64,000 bases of DNA from Amblyornis subalaris. Taxonomy: Eukaryota; Chordata; Aves; Passeriformes; Ptilonorhynchidae. The DNA is taken from NCBI GenBank assembly GCA_018881555.1, contig JACAXG010000063.1:4117930-4181929 (forward strand), given 5' to 3'. The notes under the pieces are model-generated. The model ran no database searches. It saw only the letters and a program-made list of their open reading frames with translations, and was not told where the DNA came from. The position numbers and the translations under genes are program-made. This document shows positions 50,001-63,000 of this stretch, piece by piece (position 1 is the first letter of the stretch; each line of letters begins with the position of its first letter).

Positions 50001-53000
50001 GCCTTTGTTTAGGAAAGTAACTGGAAAGCAAAAATGCAAAACAAGATTACACTTAATTATTTAAATCAAAGTGCTCTGCTTGTTGATTTAAATTGTGATT
50101 AAAATCAAGGATTTAAATTAATCCACTCTGGATTGCATAAACACCACCTTAATAAGAGGGAGCAGTATCTTCATCACCCCAGTCATTCAGGAAGAGCACT
50201 GTGATGGAGCGCAAAAGAGACTGAGGACGTCCATTAATGGACATCCCTCTGCTGCCCAAACTCTCTTGCTTCTCCCATTGAGAGAGAAAGCAAACAGGAG
50301 TGGGAAGAAGTGTTTACAGGAGTGTGCATGCATAAAAACACACACAGGTACCATGAGGTAAAATAATGCTGATTAATTTTTCATTAACAGCAGTATTTCT
50401 CTCCTCACACATAATAAAGCAATTATTCATACATTCCAATTATTCTTACTTGTTTTAGTACTAAGGTCCCTAGGATAGTCCATGCTCATATTCTCCATTA
50501 GCAGGAACATGAAGCACACTCCCTGTTTACCTGATACTGTCATTTAGTCAGTGTGTCACTTAAACAGAAAGCAATGCTAAATATTATACTGAAAAAGATT
50601 TAGCTCTGCACTCAGATACACCCAAGCCCTATTCCAGCTTCTACCAAATCCTGGACTCAGCATTTCTTCCTGGATAGCAGGGGGGCAAAGAGCACAAACC
50701 AAACAGTACAACTTACTGTTAAAGGAGATGTCCTCCAACTTAACTAAATGTCTACTGCACTGCCAAGGTGATGAAAACACCAATATAATAACAATGGAGC
50801 ATAAACTCAGGTACTTGACAATGCAACCTACAGCACATTTACTCCAAGGATGCTGTAATGCCTTATATGAGAATATCCTCTCAACTAATATGATTTAATT
50901 TTCAGCAGAGGTCCAATTACAACTAAATGAAAGCAGCTAAGCCTTTCTTCTTTCTGCTTCGCTGCTAGATTTTGAAGGACAAACTACTCTGGCTGAGCCT
51001 ACTTCTAAGGAACTACTTTTCTTCTTTGATTTTACAAGAAAGTGTTTTACAATCCAGAGAGGATGAGTCATCAGAAAATCCTTGTCTCGTTGCCAAAAAC
51101 CTGCCCCTCTTCATTATGAACATAAAGATAAAAGCTCTTACAGTGCATTAGCTGGCATACGCCTACACAGACAGTACAAATAAATTAATTGTGCCTAGCC
51201 TCAAACATCCAAAGAGGTGTAGTAGGAGCTCAGTCCATCTTGTTTCATTAACAAATTAAACTGTAATAGAGCATCAACAGTTCTCTTATGTACATAAGCT
51301 TGGCTGTTGTACAGAAAGGTTTTGCAGGTATCACGCTTCCTTATACATACATACATGGAAATTCTTCAGCTACTCACATTAGTTTGCATGGGCTACATAA
51401 ACACCAACAAAAACTGTATATGCTGGAAAAAACTTACTAAAGTTGGAGTAGGGATGTGGGATATTGGTCTATTCAGAAACTGCATACAATTTTGGAACCC
51501 AAGGCTGAGACAGTGGTGTTCATTAAAAAGGGAATTTTGAGTATGACACATGCATACATACAAACTGTACAAATTGTTTTGCATCTGACAAAAAAGGCAA
51601 GTGTATTTGGAAGTGTGAGTGGACTGTGTCCACTCTGCTATATTCAGGTTCATAATTGATAATTTGAAAATTGCACTACCTGCAAACATTAGGGTTATTT
51701 CATAAAAATATACACACATGTATATTGTACAACTCAGACAATGAGAATACAGATCAAAAGGAAAGTCACTGGGTAAAGTACTGGACATGGACCAGGGGCC
51801 AGAATTACTGGAGATAATCAACATTTACCATCAAACTCCTGCTACAGACGAACTGTTTTCCTTCTGGAATGCTCACAATCTTTAGCATGAGAAAGTTATA
51901 CACAACCAACTTGAAAAACAAGTTTAACTCTACTTAGCCACAAGCTAAGATTACACCCTCAAACACACCTTTCTAAGATTTCTTATGAGAGGTTTGTTTG
52001 TGCAATCCAGTTAAGGGCAATTTGTTAAAATTGCTCTGTGATTTTCTTTATCCTTTAACTGCATAATTTAAGCAACCTGCATTTTATAAGTTCAAAGAAA
52101 TTTTTTTTGTAATTATGTATTTCTGCTTTTACCGCCTGAAAATAGACAAGTTGTAGAGAAAAACTACAGAAAAAAGAACAATTGAGAGAGATTGGGCTCA
52201 ACCTAGCATAGAAAGCAACTTCTTAATTAATGAGAACAGAAAGTGAGTTAACATAAAACACGAGGGTTTGAAAATATCTGCAGTGTGTGCTACTGCTGCT
52301 CTACCTCTTTGGCCTCTGATCCCAAGGCTGGGAAAAGCTAGAGAGAAAGGCAAGGGAGAGCAGCTCTGATAGCCAAAGGCCAGCGCCTCCCGCCTGTCTG
52401 AAGCCTCAGTGATTCCTATACAGAGAATTTTATCCCCTGTGTTCTGGACAGGCAGTTGTTAAGATCCCACCCAGGGTACAGTAGGGGATGGCCATGGCTG
52501 TGACATTCTGGACAGCTCTCAGTCAGGGCTGCCTTCCATCTTCACCCCTCCTCGAGTTCCACTTTGTATCCCCAGCCAGAGGCAGTGTTTTCTTCTCTTC
52601 CTAGCTCAGGAAAGCACACTGCTGGTATCTGATGTTAGTAGCTGTTGTGTGGTACTGCACACGTGGACACAGCCTCAGCGGCTCCCAGGCAAGCTCCAAA
52701 CTACCTTTGCAGAGGCCAGTGTTTTTCCCGAAGTGTGACCAAAGACACGGATGTGCACCCTGGAGCAGACTGTGGCTCACTACTCCCACTGCACATGCAC
52801 TTTGGTTTTTTCCAGAGATCAGTTTTGACAGGCACCAAGGCCAGTGCAGACATACTGGCCCAGACTCGTGACATCACCTGATTAATAAATCCAAGGAAGG
52901 TTTGGCAGCTCTGGCTATGGGCAGCCAGCCCGTGGGAGAGTGGCAGCCACGCATCAGATAATGCAGTGCTAACTCCCTGCCCTATGCACTGCTTCAATCA

Positions 53001-53359
53001 ATAAACTTCCTCATGAGCCCACTGTACTAACCAGCCATTTATATGGCCCCTCCTGTAAGCCCCGAGGGCCCCCCAAAGCAAAGACCAAACACTGCTGTCG
53101 GAGCTCCCACTCCTACCCCCCAGCCAGTGGGACACACAGGGTGCCAAGGATGTCATCCTCATGTTGCAATGGCAGTACCACAGCAGGGAGGTGACAAAGA
53201 ACCCTGGCACTGAGACTCTGCTCCAGCACCACAGCTAAACACACATGAGCCTCACCGAGCCCCCTCCATCCCATCAAAGCACAGTCATGCTTGTGGCCTT
53301 CCAAAATGAGGCCACTGCAAGCCCTTTTTTCCCCCCACTTCCTTTATGAACAGCACCTC
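47036..53359. other. Intronic stretch without recognised genes
   Basis: The first kilobase is of mixed composition and includes a GC-richer patch at 48000-48200. The stretch from 48300 to 52300 is strongly AT-rich. A GC-richer block at 52440-53330 carries overlapping ORFs on both strands but no recognisable domain. Confidence 0.55.
50055..50132. repeat. AT-rich ancient repeat (TGATTTAAAT units)
   Basis: TTAAATCAAAGTGCTCTGCT is followed by TTGATTTAAATTGTGATTAA and GGATTTAAATTAATCCACTC. The repeated, partly palindromic GATTTAAATC units ending in AATCCACYCTG resemble a repeat widespread in turtle and crocodile genomes. Confidence 0.45.
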
Positions 53360-53830
53360 ATTATTGCAGAATGATACGAGCGCCTAATTAGTGCTATGGG
53401 TTAATCACTCTGCCCGAAGAGGTTCCCTGTCTTTCATGAATAAAGGAAGCCAGCCCAGGTTCCCGTTATCCAGCCACCAGCATGGGCTCTAATAAAGCTC
53501 CATCTTCGGCCAAAGCCAACCACAGCCATCACAAAGATACATAATGTCTGACGTATAACTGGTGATATCCTCTCTTTTATGGGGTTAATACTTGCCCTTG
53601 GGGATAATTGTGCAGGACTTTAGATGAGAGATTTCCATAAAAGGCAGTAAGAGTCACCCAGCTCAAACCACACATAACTCAAGCTAGTTTACCCCTTTGC
53701 ATTATTTAAATGTCTCTCTTTAATGTGAATGCATCAATTTAAAGGCACAGTGCTGCCAGCGCTCCGGGCAGGCAGTTCTTCTCTGGCGACCAAATGTGTC
53801 TGTTCAGAATTTAAATTTGCATGCATTTCA
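53360..53830. promoter_or_regulatory. Candidate conserved non-coding element
   Basis: A block dense in homeodomain, POU and bZIP-like words: CCTAATTAGTG, GGTTAATCAC, TTCATGAATAAAG, TGACGTATAA, CCTTTGCATTATTTAAATG and a perfect octamer ATTTGCAT (53815-53822). Low repeat content and this motif density suggest a developmental enhancer. Conservation itself cannot be seen from one sequence. Confidence 0.3.
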
Positions 53831-56800
53831 GAAGTGTGCCTATTCCTAGGCCTCCTGGCTGTCAGGAAACAAAGGCATTAGCCTGCCATTCCCCTTGTTG
53901 TCAGGGAACGGTGTCAGATTTTGCTGCACCCGTGTACCTGGGTGTCAGGCAGGTGAGGGGTGAGCCCACTCTGACCTGGTGCAGATATTGAAATCCAACA
54001 CACTGGCATTTCAAACCACTGGTGCTGGAAATTCTCCTGACTCCAGATGAGCACCTGGGCACTCCATGAGTGGACCCAGACAACGAAGAGGAGCCACTGG
54101 TTCCCTGGCCCTTCCACTCTGCTTCCCTGTTCCTGATTCTGGCTCATGCTGTCCTTGCAAGTGCTTCTGCTAAGTCAAAATTTCCACCAGTACATGCAGG
54201 TAACCAGAGACTTTTCCAAATCACTTATAGCTTGGCCTTCCATTTTAAGATTACAATTTTTTTTTCCCCCAGGTTTATATTTGTACAAAGACTACCACAA
54301 GGTTCAAGTTACAGCAATTAATGAAATTTAACTACGTTAATAGGGAGAGAGCCTTTTTAAGAACAATTTTGGTTTTAATGTTAAAAAAAAATGCAGTAAT
54401 AGGAGTGAGGTGGAAATATTTTCATTTGATTGCCTGTTTCTTTCTCCGGCTACACGTATGAACTTGTTTCTTGGTCAAGAGGAATTTTTGCGGGTAGGAA
54501 AAAATAATTCTGCCATCCCCTCAGTCCTTGAGTGTCTTGTTTTTACAAGGCAGAAAGGTTTTGTCAGTCAGGTTACCTAGGAGTGAAAGTTATGTCTCAT
54601 AATCCACAATTCTATTGCCCATTACACACCATCTGGTGACACAGCCAAAGATAATCTGATTTTTGTCTTTTAAAAACATCACATAGCTGTATCATATGGT
54701 GCATGCAATATGACAAATGACTTATTTAAATATGCTCTTTCTGTACAGTTTACAATTTCATGGTCACTCTCAGTTAACCCAAAAGCAACTTGGAACTGGG
54801 GTTTTTTTTTATTATTATTTCAAATGTCTGAGTCCCTAGCTGAGGTTTTTACCTATTTACAGTTATACCTAAAATTGTATGATTAAACAGCTAATGCCTA
54901 ACCAACCTTGAAGAAGCTTTTATGGGCATTTAAAGTTTTGCATTTACACTGGAACAAATATCATCAAAGCTGTTCCATGTCCCAAAAGCAGCAATGTCTT
55001 TTCACAGTGTCTTTACTAGGAAGAGCCTGATATAATTCAATTCCAGACTACTCACTCAGTCTGATGCAGGAGTTCTCAAGTATTTCAGTAGATTCTGGGA
55101 GTGTCCCCAGAAGAAGCTCCTTACAAGATAATCGTCCATCAATACATCTGCAGGTTTGCAGCAGGTTTGCTTTTGTCACTTTATTTTCAGTCTCCAGAAT
55201 AGTTAAGTGAGTTGCCAAAAGTTGAATCCTCACAAAATAAATCAAAAAAGGAAAATCAATCATGCTGGGCAAAAGAAAGCTCTTACACAACTAACCTGGT
55301 GAAGGGAAATAGGCCATTTGCTGTTGCTCAACTCCTCTACCAAACTATTTCAGTGGCCCTTATATTCTCCAAGGCCAAACCTTCAAACAACAATCTCATC
55401 CCCTTCTCATGCACAAGACACACCCGAGACATTTTCAGGAGGGGTGGAAAGTAGTAAAAGAAGATTTCTGTGATTTGCAGTCAGGTTCTTCTGGGAAGAT
55501 TACATATTTCTAGGAGACTATAATGTACACATGCATCTGTACCTCTGATACAATCACATAATCACCATTCAGATCTAAATAGCTATTTTTCCATGCAGAT
55601 TTTTATTACTTTCTCTTCCTGGAATAATTAACCACTTTCAGATTTTTTTAACTTAGGAAAGACTTAATTTTCACCTGACTGTTCAATTACAATTCTGAAT
55701 AATCCCCATTTTCCTTGCAGACTATCAGGCTCCTGTGCCTTTAGCGCTGGTAGGTTTTGTTCTCACCAGAGCCTCTGGGCAAAGCACAAGCCTACAATAA
55801 TCTCATTTAGTGATACACCTGCATCACTCACCAGGACTTTGCACAGTCTCAGGCTTCATTTGGAGAGAGGAAGGCAGCAGTGCTCCATTGAAAGCCAATT
55901 CCTTGCAGAGTTTTGTGTCGGGCCCAGCTGCTGGGATGCCAGGCCACGCTCCATGGGGATGCAGGGAACATTTCCGAAACCTGGCAGGCACAGGGATGGC
56001 ACAGGAGCCCCAGGTGCAAGGTCACAGGTGTTCCATTACACTGCTCCTCTCTCTGACACACCTGCAGAGCCCTGAAAGCACCAGACCTTGTCCACAAAGC
56101 ATGGGAAGTTTGTCCCATTTCGTCTGCTCTCTAAATCCGATCACCCCATTCCTGCTCCCTCTGACCAGGCTGTCCAGCTGCCTATGCCTATCAGGTATAT
56201 TCTGCTACTAGAAGGGATTTGGATAAAGCATTTAAGTATCTGGCAAGCATTTTCTTCAATGAAGACATGCTATGAGCTAGGCAATCATATTTTTAACTGT
56301 GCTGCCTGCCAGAAAAGTGCACAAACTTCCAATAGCAAAGAAATGAGGTCATTTTGGTCAACTGCCAAAATCAGCACATTTCCTCTTTTGGTTCTGGATG
56401 CTGCACCTCCACACTCCACAATGTGTGACAAGTTGTAAGCGGGAGGTGTAGTCTGTCAGGAAAAAAAAAGGAAAAGTAAACTGGTGGATATTAATTTTTT
56501 TTTAAAGGCAGGAGGGAAGAAGAGGTGGGAGGGGGAATTATGAAGCATCCTGATGTCCCATAACCTCCTCCTGAAGATCTATTTAATTGGAGTCCAGTAT
56601 AACCTTCCTAAAAAGATGTCAATACCTTATCCTGATGCTACAGCAGCGTAAAGCCTCATCCTGTTAAGGAATTCGAAAGGATTACATGAGGGATGCAGCT
56701 TTTGTTTAGAAGGCTGGACTGGAATTCACTAGATCAGGATTAAACCCTCATCTTGCCCCAAGTTCATGTGGGGCTTGAGCAAGACTCCTGAATTCCCTTG

Positions 56801-59419
56801 CCTGAGACCCTATCCTGTGCCTGGTCTTGCGCATTTAAAAACTGAGTTTTCTTGAGCTAGTAATATGTCTTTACAGCAGAGTCTGGAACACTGGATTTTG
56901 GATGCTCATTTGGGCCTCTTAATGCTAATGAAGCACAAACCAAAATGACAGTAGTAGTAGTAATAATAATAATAATAATTATCTCTCAGTCTTTATTTTC
57001 AAGTTAATGTCTGCCAAAAATGTTAGAGAAGTTTCTCATTGTGGCAACTACTATATTTATGTGCATAATTTACAAGCAGCTCATCTGAATAATTTGAATT
57101 TTTTATTAAGATTATTTTCTCATTTTCCATTGAGAAGCCTTCTTAGATACTGACTCACTTTCAGCCTTGTAGGGAAAAGTGCCAAGCATTTGTTTTCCTT
57201 CTGTCTGCAGTAGTTATTTGACTCCTGCATTAAACTCAGCAAAGCCAAAACTGAATAGGAACAATCTTAATTTAATTATTAAATATATTTCAAGCTTCAC
57301 TGTGATTTTAAAAAGAACTTTCATGTGGGGTAGTGGAAATGTGCCAGGGAAATCTAAAAGAACTGCATGTAATCCTCTGTCCCCACCCCTTCTTTCTTCC
57401 AGCCTCTCTCAAAAGGAGGTTAGGTGAACCCAAACCTAGTGGAGTCAGGGTGAGCCAGTTTCACTTTAGGTTTGCTTGGCAAAAAGTTACAAGGGCATCC
57501 TGCCAAGCCTGCCACTTTCGGGATAAATATGACTTTCTTTCAGGGCAGTTTTATGAGGGGCACAGCAAGAGGCTCATATACTCTGGCAATTCAACTGCAG
57601 ATTTAGCTATGCAGCAGCTGCCGCTGCTCCATTATAAACAACAGCTCGCTCTGAAGTTGTCTTAAGAAGTTTACAAAAGGGACAGTGTATTTATCTGACG
57701 TCTGCTACAGTGCTGTGGAGATACAAAGACGGCATTTGACTCTCACCTTCTGCATCACACCCAGCCAAACCCCGTCACACAGAAAGGGCTAGACTTTAAA
57801 TTTGCCTGCTCTTTTCCTGATGACACTCCCTTCATCTATCTGACAATCAGAGCCAGCTTACTTTCCTTGGGAGGGTCAGATTGGCAGATGAACCACAGCG
57901 AGGAGAGGAAACATGTTAAGTATGAAAACATTCTCATAAGCTCTCACAGGAAAAGGATGTAGCTAACAATAAAAGAGAGTACTGCATTTCTCTGCCAAGC
58001 TTTATCACACAAGATTATGCATTTCCAAAACTTGCATTTATACCAGTTAAATTTCAGTAGTGCTACATCTCCAGGAGGCATTTCAAAACACCCTTCCTAT
58101 ACTCCCCATAGGAAGTCAGTTCTGGAGCTATCTTTTTGAGGCCAGCAATAGGAATACCTATCACCAGAGGATACTCCCACTGGAGTGCAACTGGAGTGTA
58201 ACTCCCACCAGAGTGCTGGGAGTTGCAAAGTGAGGAGCTCCACCACTGTGCCATGAGTGATCCATCAGGGAACACCTCCAGAAGCCACTCAGGCAGGGCC
58301 GCCAGGGACTGCTTGAAAGAAGCTCCATTGCCAGGTCCTCACCCCTAGTGCTGATGTCCTGGCCTCCTGCTAGCCACAAACACCCTTTGCTGTGCAGCTG
58401 GAAGATGAATTACCTAAAGTTAGTCCTTCCTGCTCTGGAGTCCCCTGCACTTCTTCAGTTCTGCACAGCTGGAATGGTAAAGCCAGGGAGCTGATAAAAG
58501 TATGGTCTGGGCATGGCTCTGAACCGCTGGCCTTTTCCTGGCTTAGTGACCATGTCATCTGCAGTTTCACTCAAAAGCTCTAGCTCTGACTGCCCTGGCC
58601 AAGTTTCATGGCTTTTGGTACCTTTTCAGGGAGCAATCAGAATGAGCTTTTTGATGGCCCATTCCTAGCCCAAGCATTATTCCCAGAAATGCACCAGCCA
58701 ACACAGACCTATTGACCTTTGCTGGGTTTCCTCAGTCCCACCTCAGTCCCCATCGGGCAGCCGATGTTGACCTGTTCCTCATTTGGTTCACCTGTGGACA
58801 AATCTGCCAAACAGGCAGCACAAGTGGTTTTTGCTCCACACAGGCTGCTGGACAGACTTTTGCCAGCAGCCCTTGGTTTACATTTGGTGTCTAACCAGTG
58901 GAGTGAATTCCCAGGTCAATACCTGTACTCAATTCTACAAATGCAAAAGAAAAAAGAAAAGCTGCTGGTAGGTCATTCTCAGGAAGGGATCCAGGGGTTC
59001 TGAAACTTGCCTTATTCTCATGGATCTAGAATTACTGCACATGATGAAAGAAGTCTATTAACAGTTCATCATAAAACATTCTCTGAGATTTTATTTCCTA
59101 AAGTATGTATAGAATTGTTTGGCTTGTTTGGTGACTGAGTGTAGTGGGAAGTCTAAATCACTGCTATTACACCTCTAACTAAGGATTTTTAAACTATTAT
59201 TTCAATTAAAGAGGAAAAAAAAGACAAGTTCTCAGAAAAAAATATTTCAAAAAAGCTTTGATCACTCTTTGAGCAGCCTCAAATGTGAACTTGATGTATC
59301 TTCTGGTCCTGGGACACATCAGTGTCAGCATGTTATTTCAGAGGAGAATCAGCTTGTCTGCAAGGACTGAGACTCATGCATTCGTTTCTCCACTTACAAA
59401 TGGTTCTTCACATACATTT
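53831..59419. other. Intronic stretch without recognised genes
   Basis: It contains a triplet repeat at 56950-56980 and a small cluster of near-duplicate words (CACTGGAGTG, AACTGGAGTG, CACCAGAGTG) at 58178-58225. The longest ORF (55810-56211 plus, 133 aa) has no recognisable domain. Confidence 0.55.
56950..56980 (+). repeat. (AGT)n/(AAT)n triplet microsatellite
   Basis: About four GTA units run into seven ATA units, forming a compound trinucleotide repeat. Confidence 0.9.
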
Positions 59420-59512
59420 TCATAATAAAGCACTTTATAACTGTTACCCAATTATTGCTTAGAGCATTAAGTAACATGGTACTATTACTCCAATTTTACA
59501 GAAAGGAACAAA
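59420..59512 (-). repeat. Possible MIR-type SINE remnant
   Basis: AAGCACTTTATAACTGTTAC, GGTACTATTACTCCAATTTT and ACAGAAAGG resemble the reverse complement of the MIR core and 3' part (AAGCGCTTTACA...GTACTATTATYCCCATTTTACAGATGAGG). Divergence is high. Confidence 0.35.
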
Positions 59513-59553
59513 TCATGGAATCCGAAATACTTATTCTGCTTTTGCACAGGCTT

Positions 59554-59576
59554 TCTCATATTAATTAATTATGAGA
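59554..59576. repeat. Palindrome around TTAATTAAT
   Basis: TCTCATA (59554-59560) and TATGAGA (59570-59576) are exact inverted repeats around TTAATTAAT, which contains overlapping homeodomain TAAT/ATTA cores. Confidence 0.75.
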
Positions 59577-59920
59577 CTTAATTACACTCAATCTCACCAC
59601 TCCAAGCCAATTACGGAAAATTGGGTAAAGTAAAGAAATAGGGAAATCTCTGTCTCAGAGACAATCACTTACACTGACAGCACTTTCCACACAGGTATGT
59701 AAAAGGACTTTGCAAATATTAACTTGCCCCCTTGATGTAACTGGATGGATCTTTCTCTGATTTTTCCCCAACTGCCCCTACATCAGTAATCTGAGCCACG
59801 AACACTTCTCCCAGCTTCCTCTCTCAACTCTGCCCCAGAAACCAAATGCAAATCTCTGCTCCCTGACTTGTGCCTTAATCACATGATCACTTTCCTGCCC
59901 AGAAGCAGTAAAAAAAATCT

Positions 59921-59983
59921 CCAGGCATGTTAAAATCACCAGATTAGAAGAGCTCTAATCCGATGATTTTAAACATGGGTTGG
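59921..59983. repeat. Near-perfect short hairpin, 28-nt arm with 5-nt loop
   Basis: The left arm (59921-59948, ending AAAATCACCAGATTAGA) pairs with the right arm (59954-59983, beginning TCTAATCCGATGATTTT) around the loop AGAGC. Only two mismatches interrupt the inner 21 base pairs. One bulged A and a few mismatches lie towards the base. It could be a miniature inverted-repeat remnant or a small-RNA hairpin. Confidence 0.75.
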
Positions 59984-60000
59984 TTAGAATTAGTATGTAA

Positions 60001-60038
60001 GATAGATAGACACATACATACATACATACATACATACA
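60001..60038 (+). repeat. (GATA)n and (CATA)n microsatellite
   Basis: GATAGATAGA is followed by about six CATA units. It lies 18 bp from the hairpin at 59921-59983. Confidence 0.92.
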
Positions 60039-63000
60039 AAGATGTTGCAAACTATTTTTAACTTTCTATTTTTTTTGAATCTACAGCAATTTTATTTACT
60101 GAAGTTTGGCCCACAAGGGGAATGGTAAATCCTCTAAAACATCACTTTAAAAGTTTTTGTTCCACTGAAGTATCTATGAACACCCTCTGCTGAAACATTA
60201 ATTCACTATTTCCCACAGCACTTAGCCACAGGGATTCACAACACATTTCAATGCCTTCAACAGCGGCAGCATTCCACAGGGAACCGTTCTCCAATTTCCA
60301 AGTCATGGTTCTTACAAAGATGGACTAAGCCAAGGCAAACTGGCCTTTTTATATTAATATCAACTGATCCTCCCATAAAATGTGCACATTTAAAATCAGA
60401 GGAGAAACAAGAGTAATTATCATCTTTTGCAGTTTGTCTAAAGAGGGCTATGAGTTCAAGTAAGTCTGCTTGATTAAAATTGGAGAGCAATATTGAACTG
60501 ATAAATGCTAGAATTTTCCTTAATTTCTTTACTCTGTTTGCCAGTGAGTAAAGGCTTCTATAAAAGACTGTGAAGAAAGGTGTAAATGCAAGTGGAGGAG
60601 ACTCCATTCATTTACAACTTTGACTTCTCTGGAGCCAAGATTTCACCCAGTCTTCACAGTTGTGACATTTTGTGTTCCATCTGGCCTATTCCAGCAGAAC
60701 ATTGAGTCTGTGCCCCTCGCAATTATGCCTTGTTTGCATCACACCATAACCCGCGTGCTACGAGAGTTTCACACACCGCAATGTACCACAGCTTACTTTA
60801 AATGCTCTCCAGTTCCCCAAGTGAGCCTCATGGCATGGCAGCAGAATTAAATACAATGGGATCTGGCAGGCTGCATTCACAGCACTGNGCTGTGAAAAGG
60901 GGGAAAATAAACATTAGCATTTTGACTGTTTCTTAGGGTTTTTCTAAATATTCTTAAGTAAATCAGAAAATACTTTGCTGAGCCTGAAAAACAAAAGGAT
61001 TTGGACATGCAGTATGCACTACACATTCTTTGTTACTCTGAAAAGTTTTCCCCTCTTCTTTGTCCGGTGATACTTCCGCTAGGCCAGCAAAGGGCAGCTA
61101 CAGCCAGAGACAACCCNAGCATTCAAAAGACCGAGATGTTCAAATCCTCACCTGAATTCCAACACCTAATGACACCTTTATCCCCACCCAAGTAAACTGT
61201 TACATCTACTAAGATAGATGCCCCCCACCTTAATTCAGGCACAGAGGGTGGATGGCCAGGATCTGCCTCTGGAAGCCTTCAAAGGCACACAACTCTCTCC
61301 TCTGAATATACAGATAACTAGACACTTCCATTAGTAAGACTAGCCTGTTGTGCACCAAAAATTTAGCAACAAATTAAGCACACAGTCCTCTTAATTTGGC
61401 CCCCATTTTCCAAGCTTCAGAACAGACACTTTCCTCGAAGATGTAAGATATAAATTGAATTGTTAAAACAAATATCAGCATAAATTCTGTGTTAATGAGA
61501 ATCATGTCTCTTCCACGCTTTTAATACTAACCCCTGAGCTTAATTATAATATTTAGTGTCTAGGGCAGCAACACTTCCTACTCAGCACCTGTCATGGGTC
61601 CAGCAATTAATTGCATACCACTGACCTTCATAGAACACCATGGAAATTTTATTACTGTACAACTCAATTGCAGTCGTACAACACTGCCCCAGAACTATGC
61701 CTTATTACAAAAAAATCATGTCCTTACAAAAGGAATAGTTGAGCCAACTGAACTATTTATAATTCGAGAGAATAAAAAACATTTCACAAGGTTTGCAATA
61801 TACATACACAAAAAAAAATTTGCAGCCTTAATACAAGACAAATGTTACCAAGATTCATGTTATACACAAAAACGGAATGGAAAATATTCCCTGAAGTCAT
61901 AATGGCAGGGTTATGCAGTATGCTATTTAAAAGCTATTCACCAAAGTCTTCTTCCTTTTAGCCAGAACTCTATGGTAGAAACTCAATTGGAGAAAGTCAA
62001 TTAATTGAAATTGTGGTTCAACAACTGAGGGATTGGATGTGTAAAATGAAGCAGCTGAAGGAAAGGACTACACTTGCATAGTCTACTCAAGACTAGAACA
62101 GAGGGATAGTAATCATGGCCCACATCTGCCACCTTAGAGTTACCTCTCTGCAGGTTTGCTGCTTTGAGGGGGCTACATCCTGCTTATGTCCTGCTGCTGT
62201 GGCTTAACCCCAGCTGACAAACCCAAAACACAGCCCCCTATCAAATACTATGAAGAAAATTAACTCTATCCCAGCTGAAAGCAGCACATCTGCCTTACCC
62301 TCTTAAGAAAACGCTGGAACTCAGCACATTTCTTCTAAGTTCAAGAGTCTCCTTGCTCCTTTCCAAACCAAAGGGTTCACAAAATAAATAATTATTACAT
62401 GAGTACTCTAATTTCAAACTGGCATGCTAATGTAGGAGCTAATGTAAGTCAGGGCAAGAAGACTTTCTCCCTGGTTTCAAGGTCTGCGTCCAGGATGAAA
62501 TTACTCGTCACGCCCAGCATTTCAANGCCAGCTTCCAAATTCCCAGGCTCGAGTGACCCAGCAGGACAAAGCCACAAACCTCCACACACACACATCTGCA
62601 CCTGCCACAGACTCAGAGAAGGAAAAGGATGGTGCAGAAGGAGTCTTAGGCTTTGTGGAAGGTGTATACGTGCACCAAGGAGCCCCTAGACCTGCTGTTT
62701 TGATAGTTTGCAGTGTCCTTGTGCACTTCCAAGTTGTTAGCCAAATTTCCTACCGGAGTCATTGGTAGGCAGCAGGCTGGCAATATGCCCACATGCATGG
62801 TGAGGCAAAACACCCATCCCCTAAAGTCAAAACCCAAAGAATACCAAGAGAGAACCTTGGAGCAAACTGGAGGTCACAACCAAGCTCTTTTGCAGTATTT
62901 TAAAGGAAGTGTAATATCTTACTTTATTTACACCTCCCAAACACCTCTTTGATTTTCCACAAGCAATGAAATGTGCTTTCTACCATGACAAATTCCTCAC

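Noticed and set aside
60257..60607. 116-aa minus-strand ORF in AT-rich DNA
   Set aside because: The peptide looks protein-like but matches no family I know and lacks exon boundaries. One ORF of this length is expected by chance in 64 kb.
61001..61195. Short ORF spanning an N (61117)
   Set aside because: It depends on an ambiguous base, has no domain and sits in intronic sequence.
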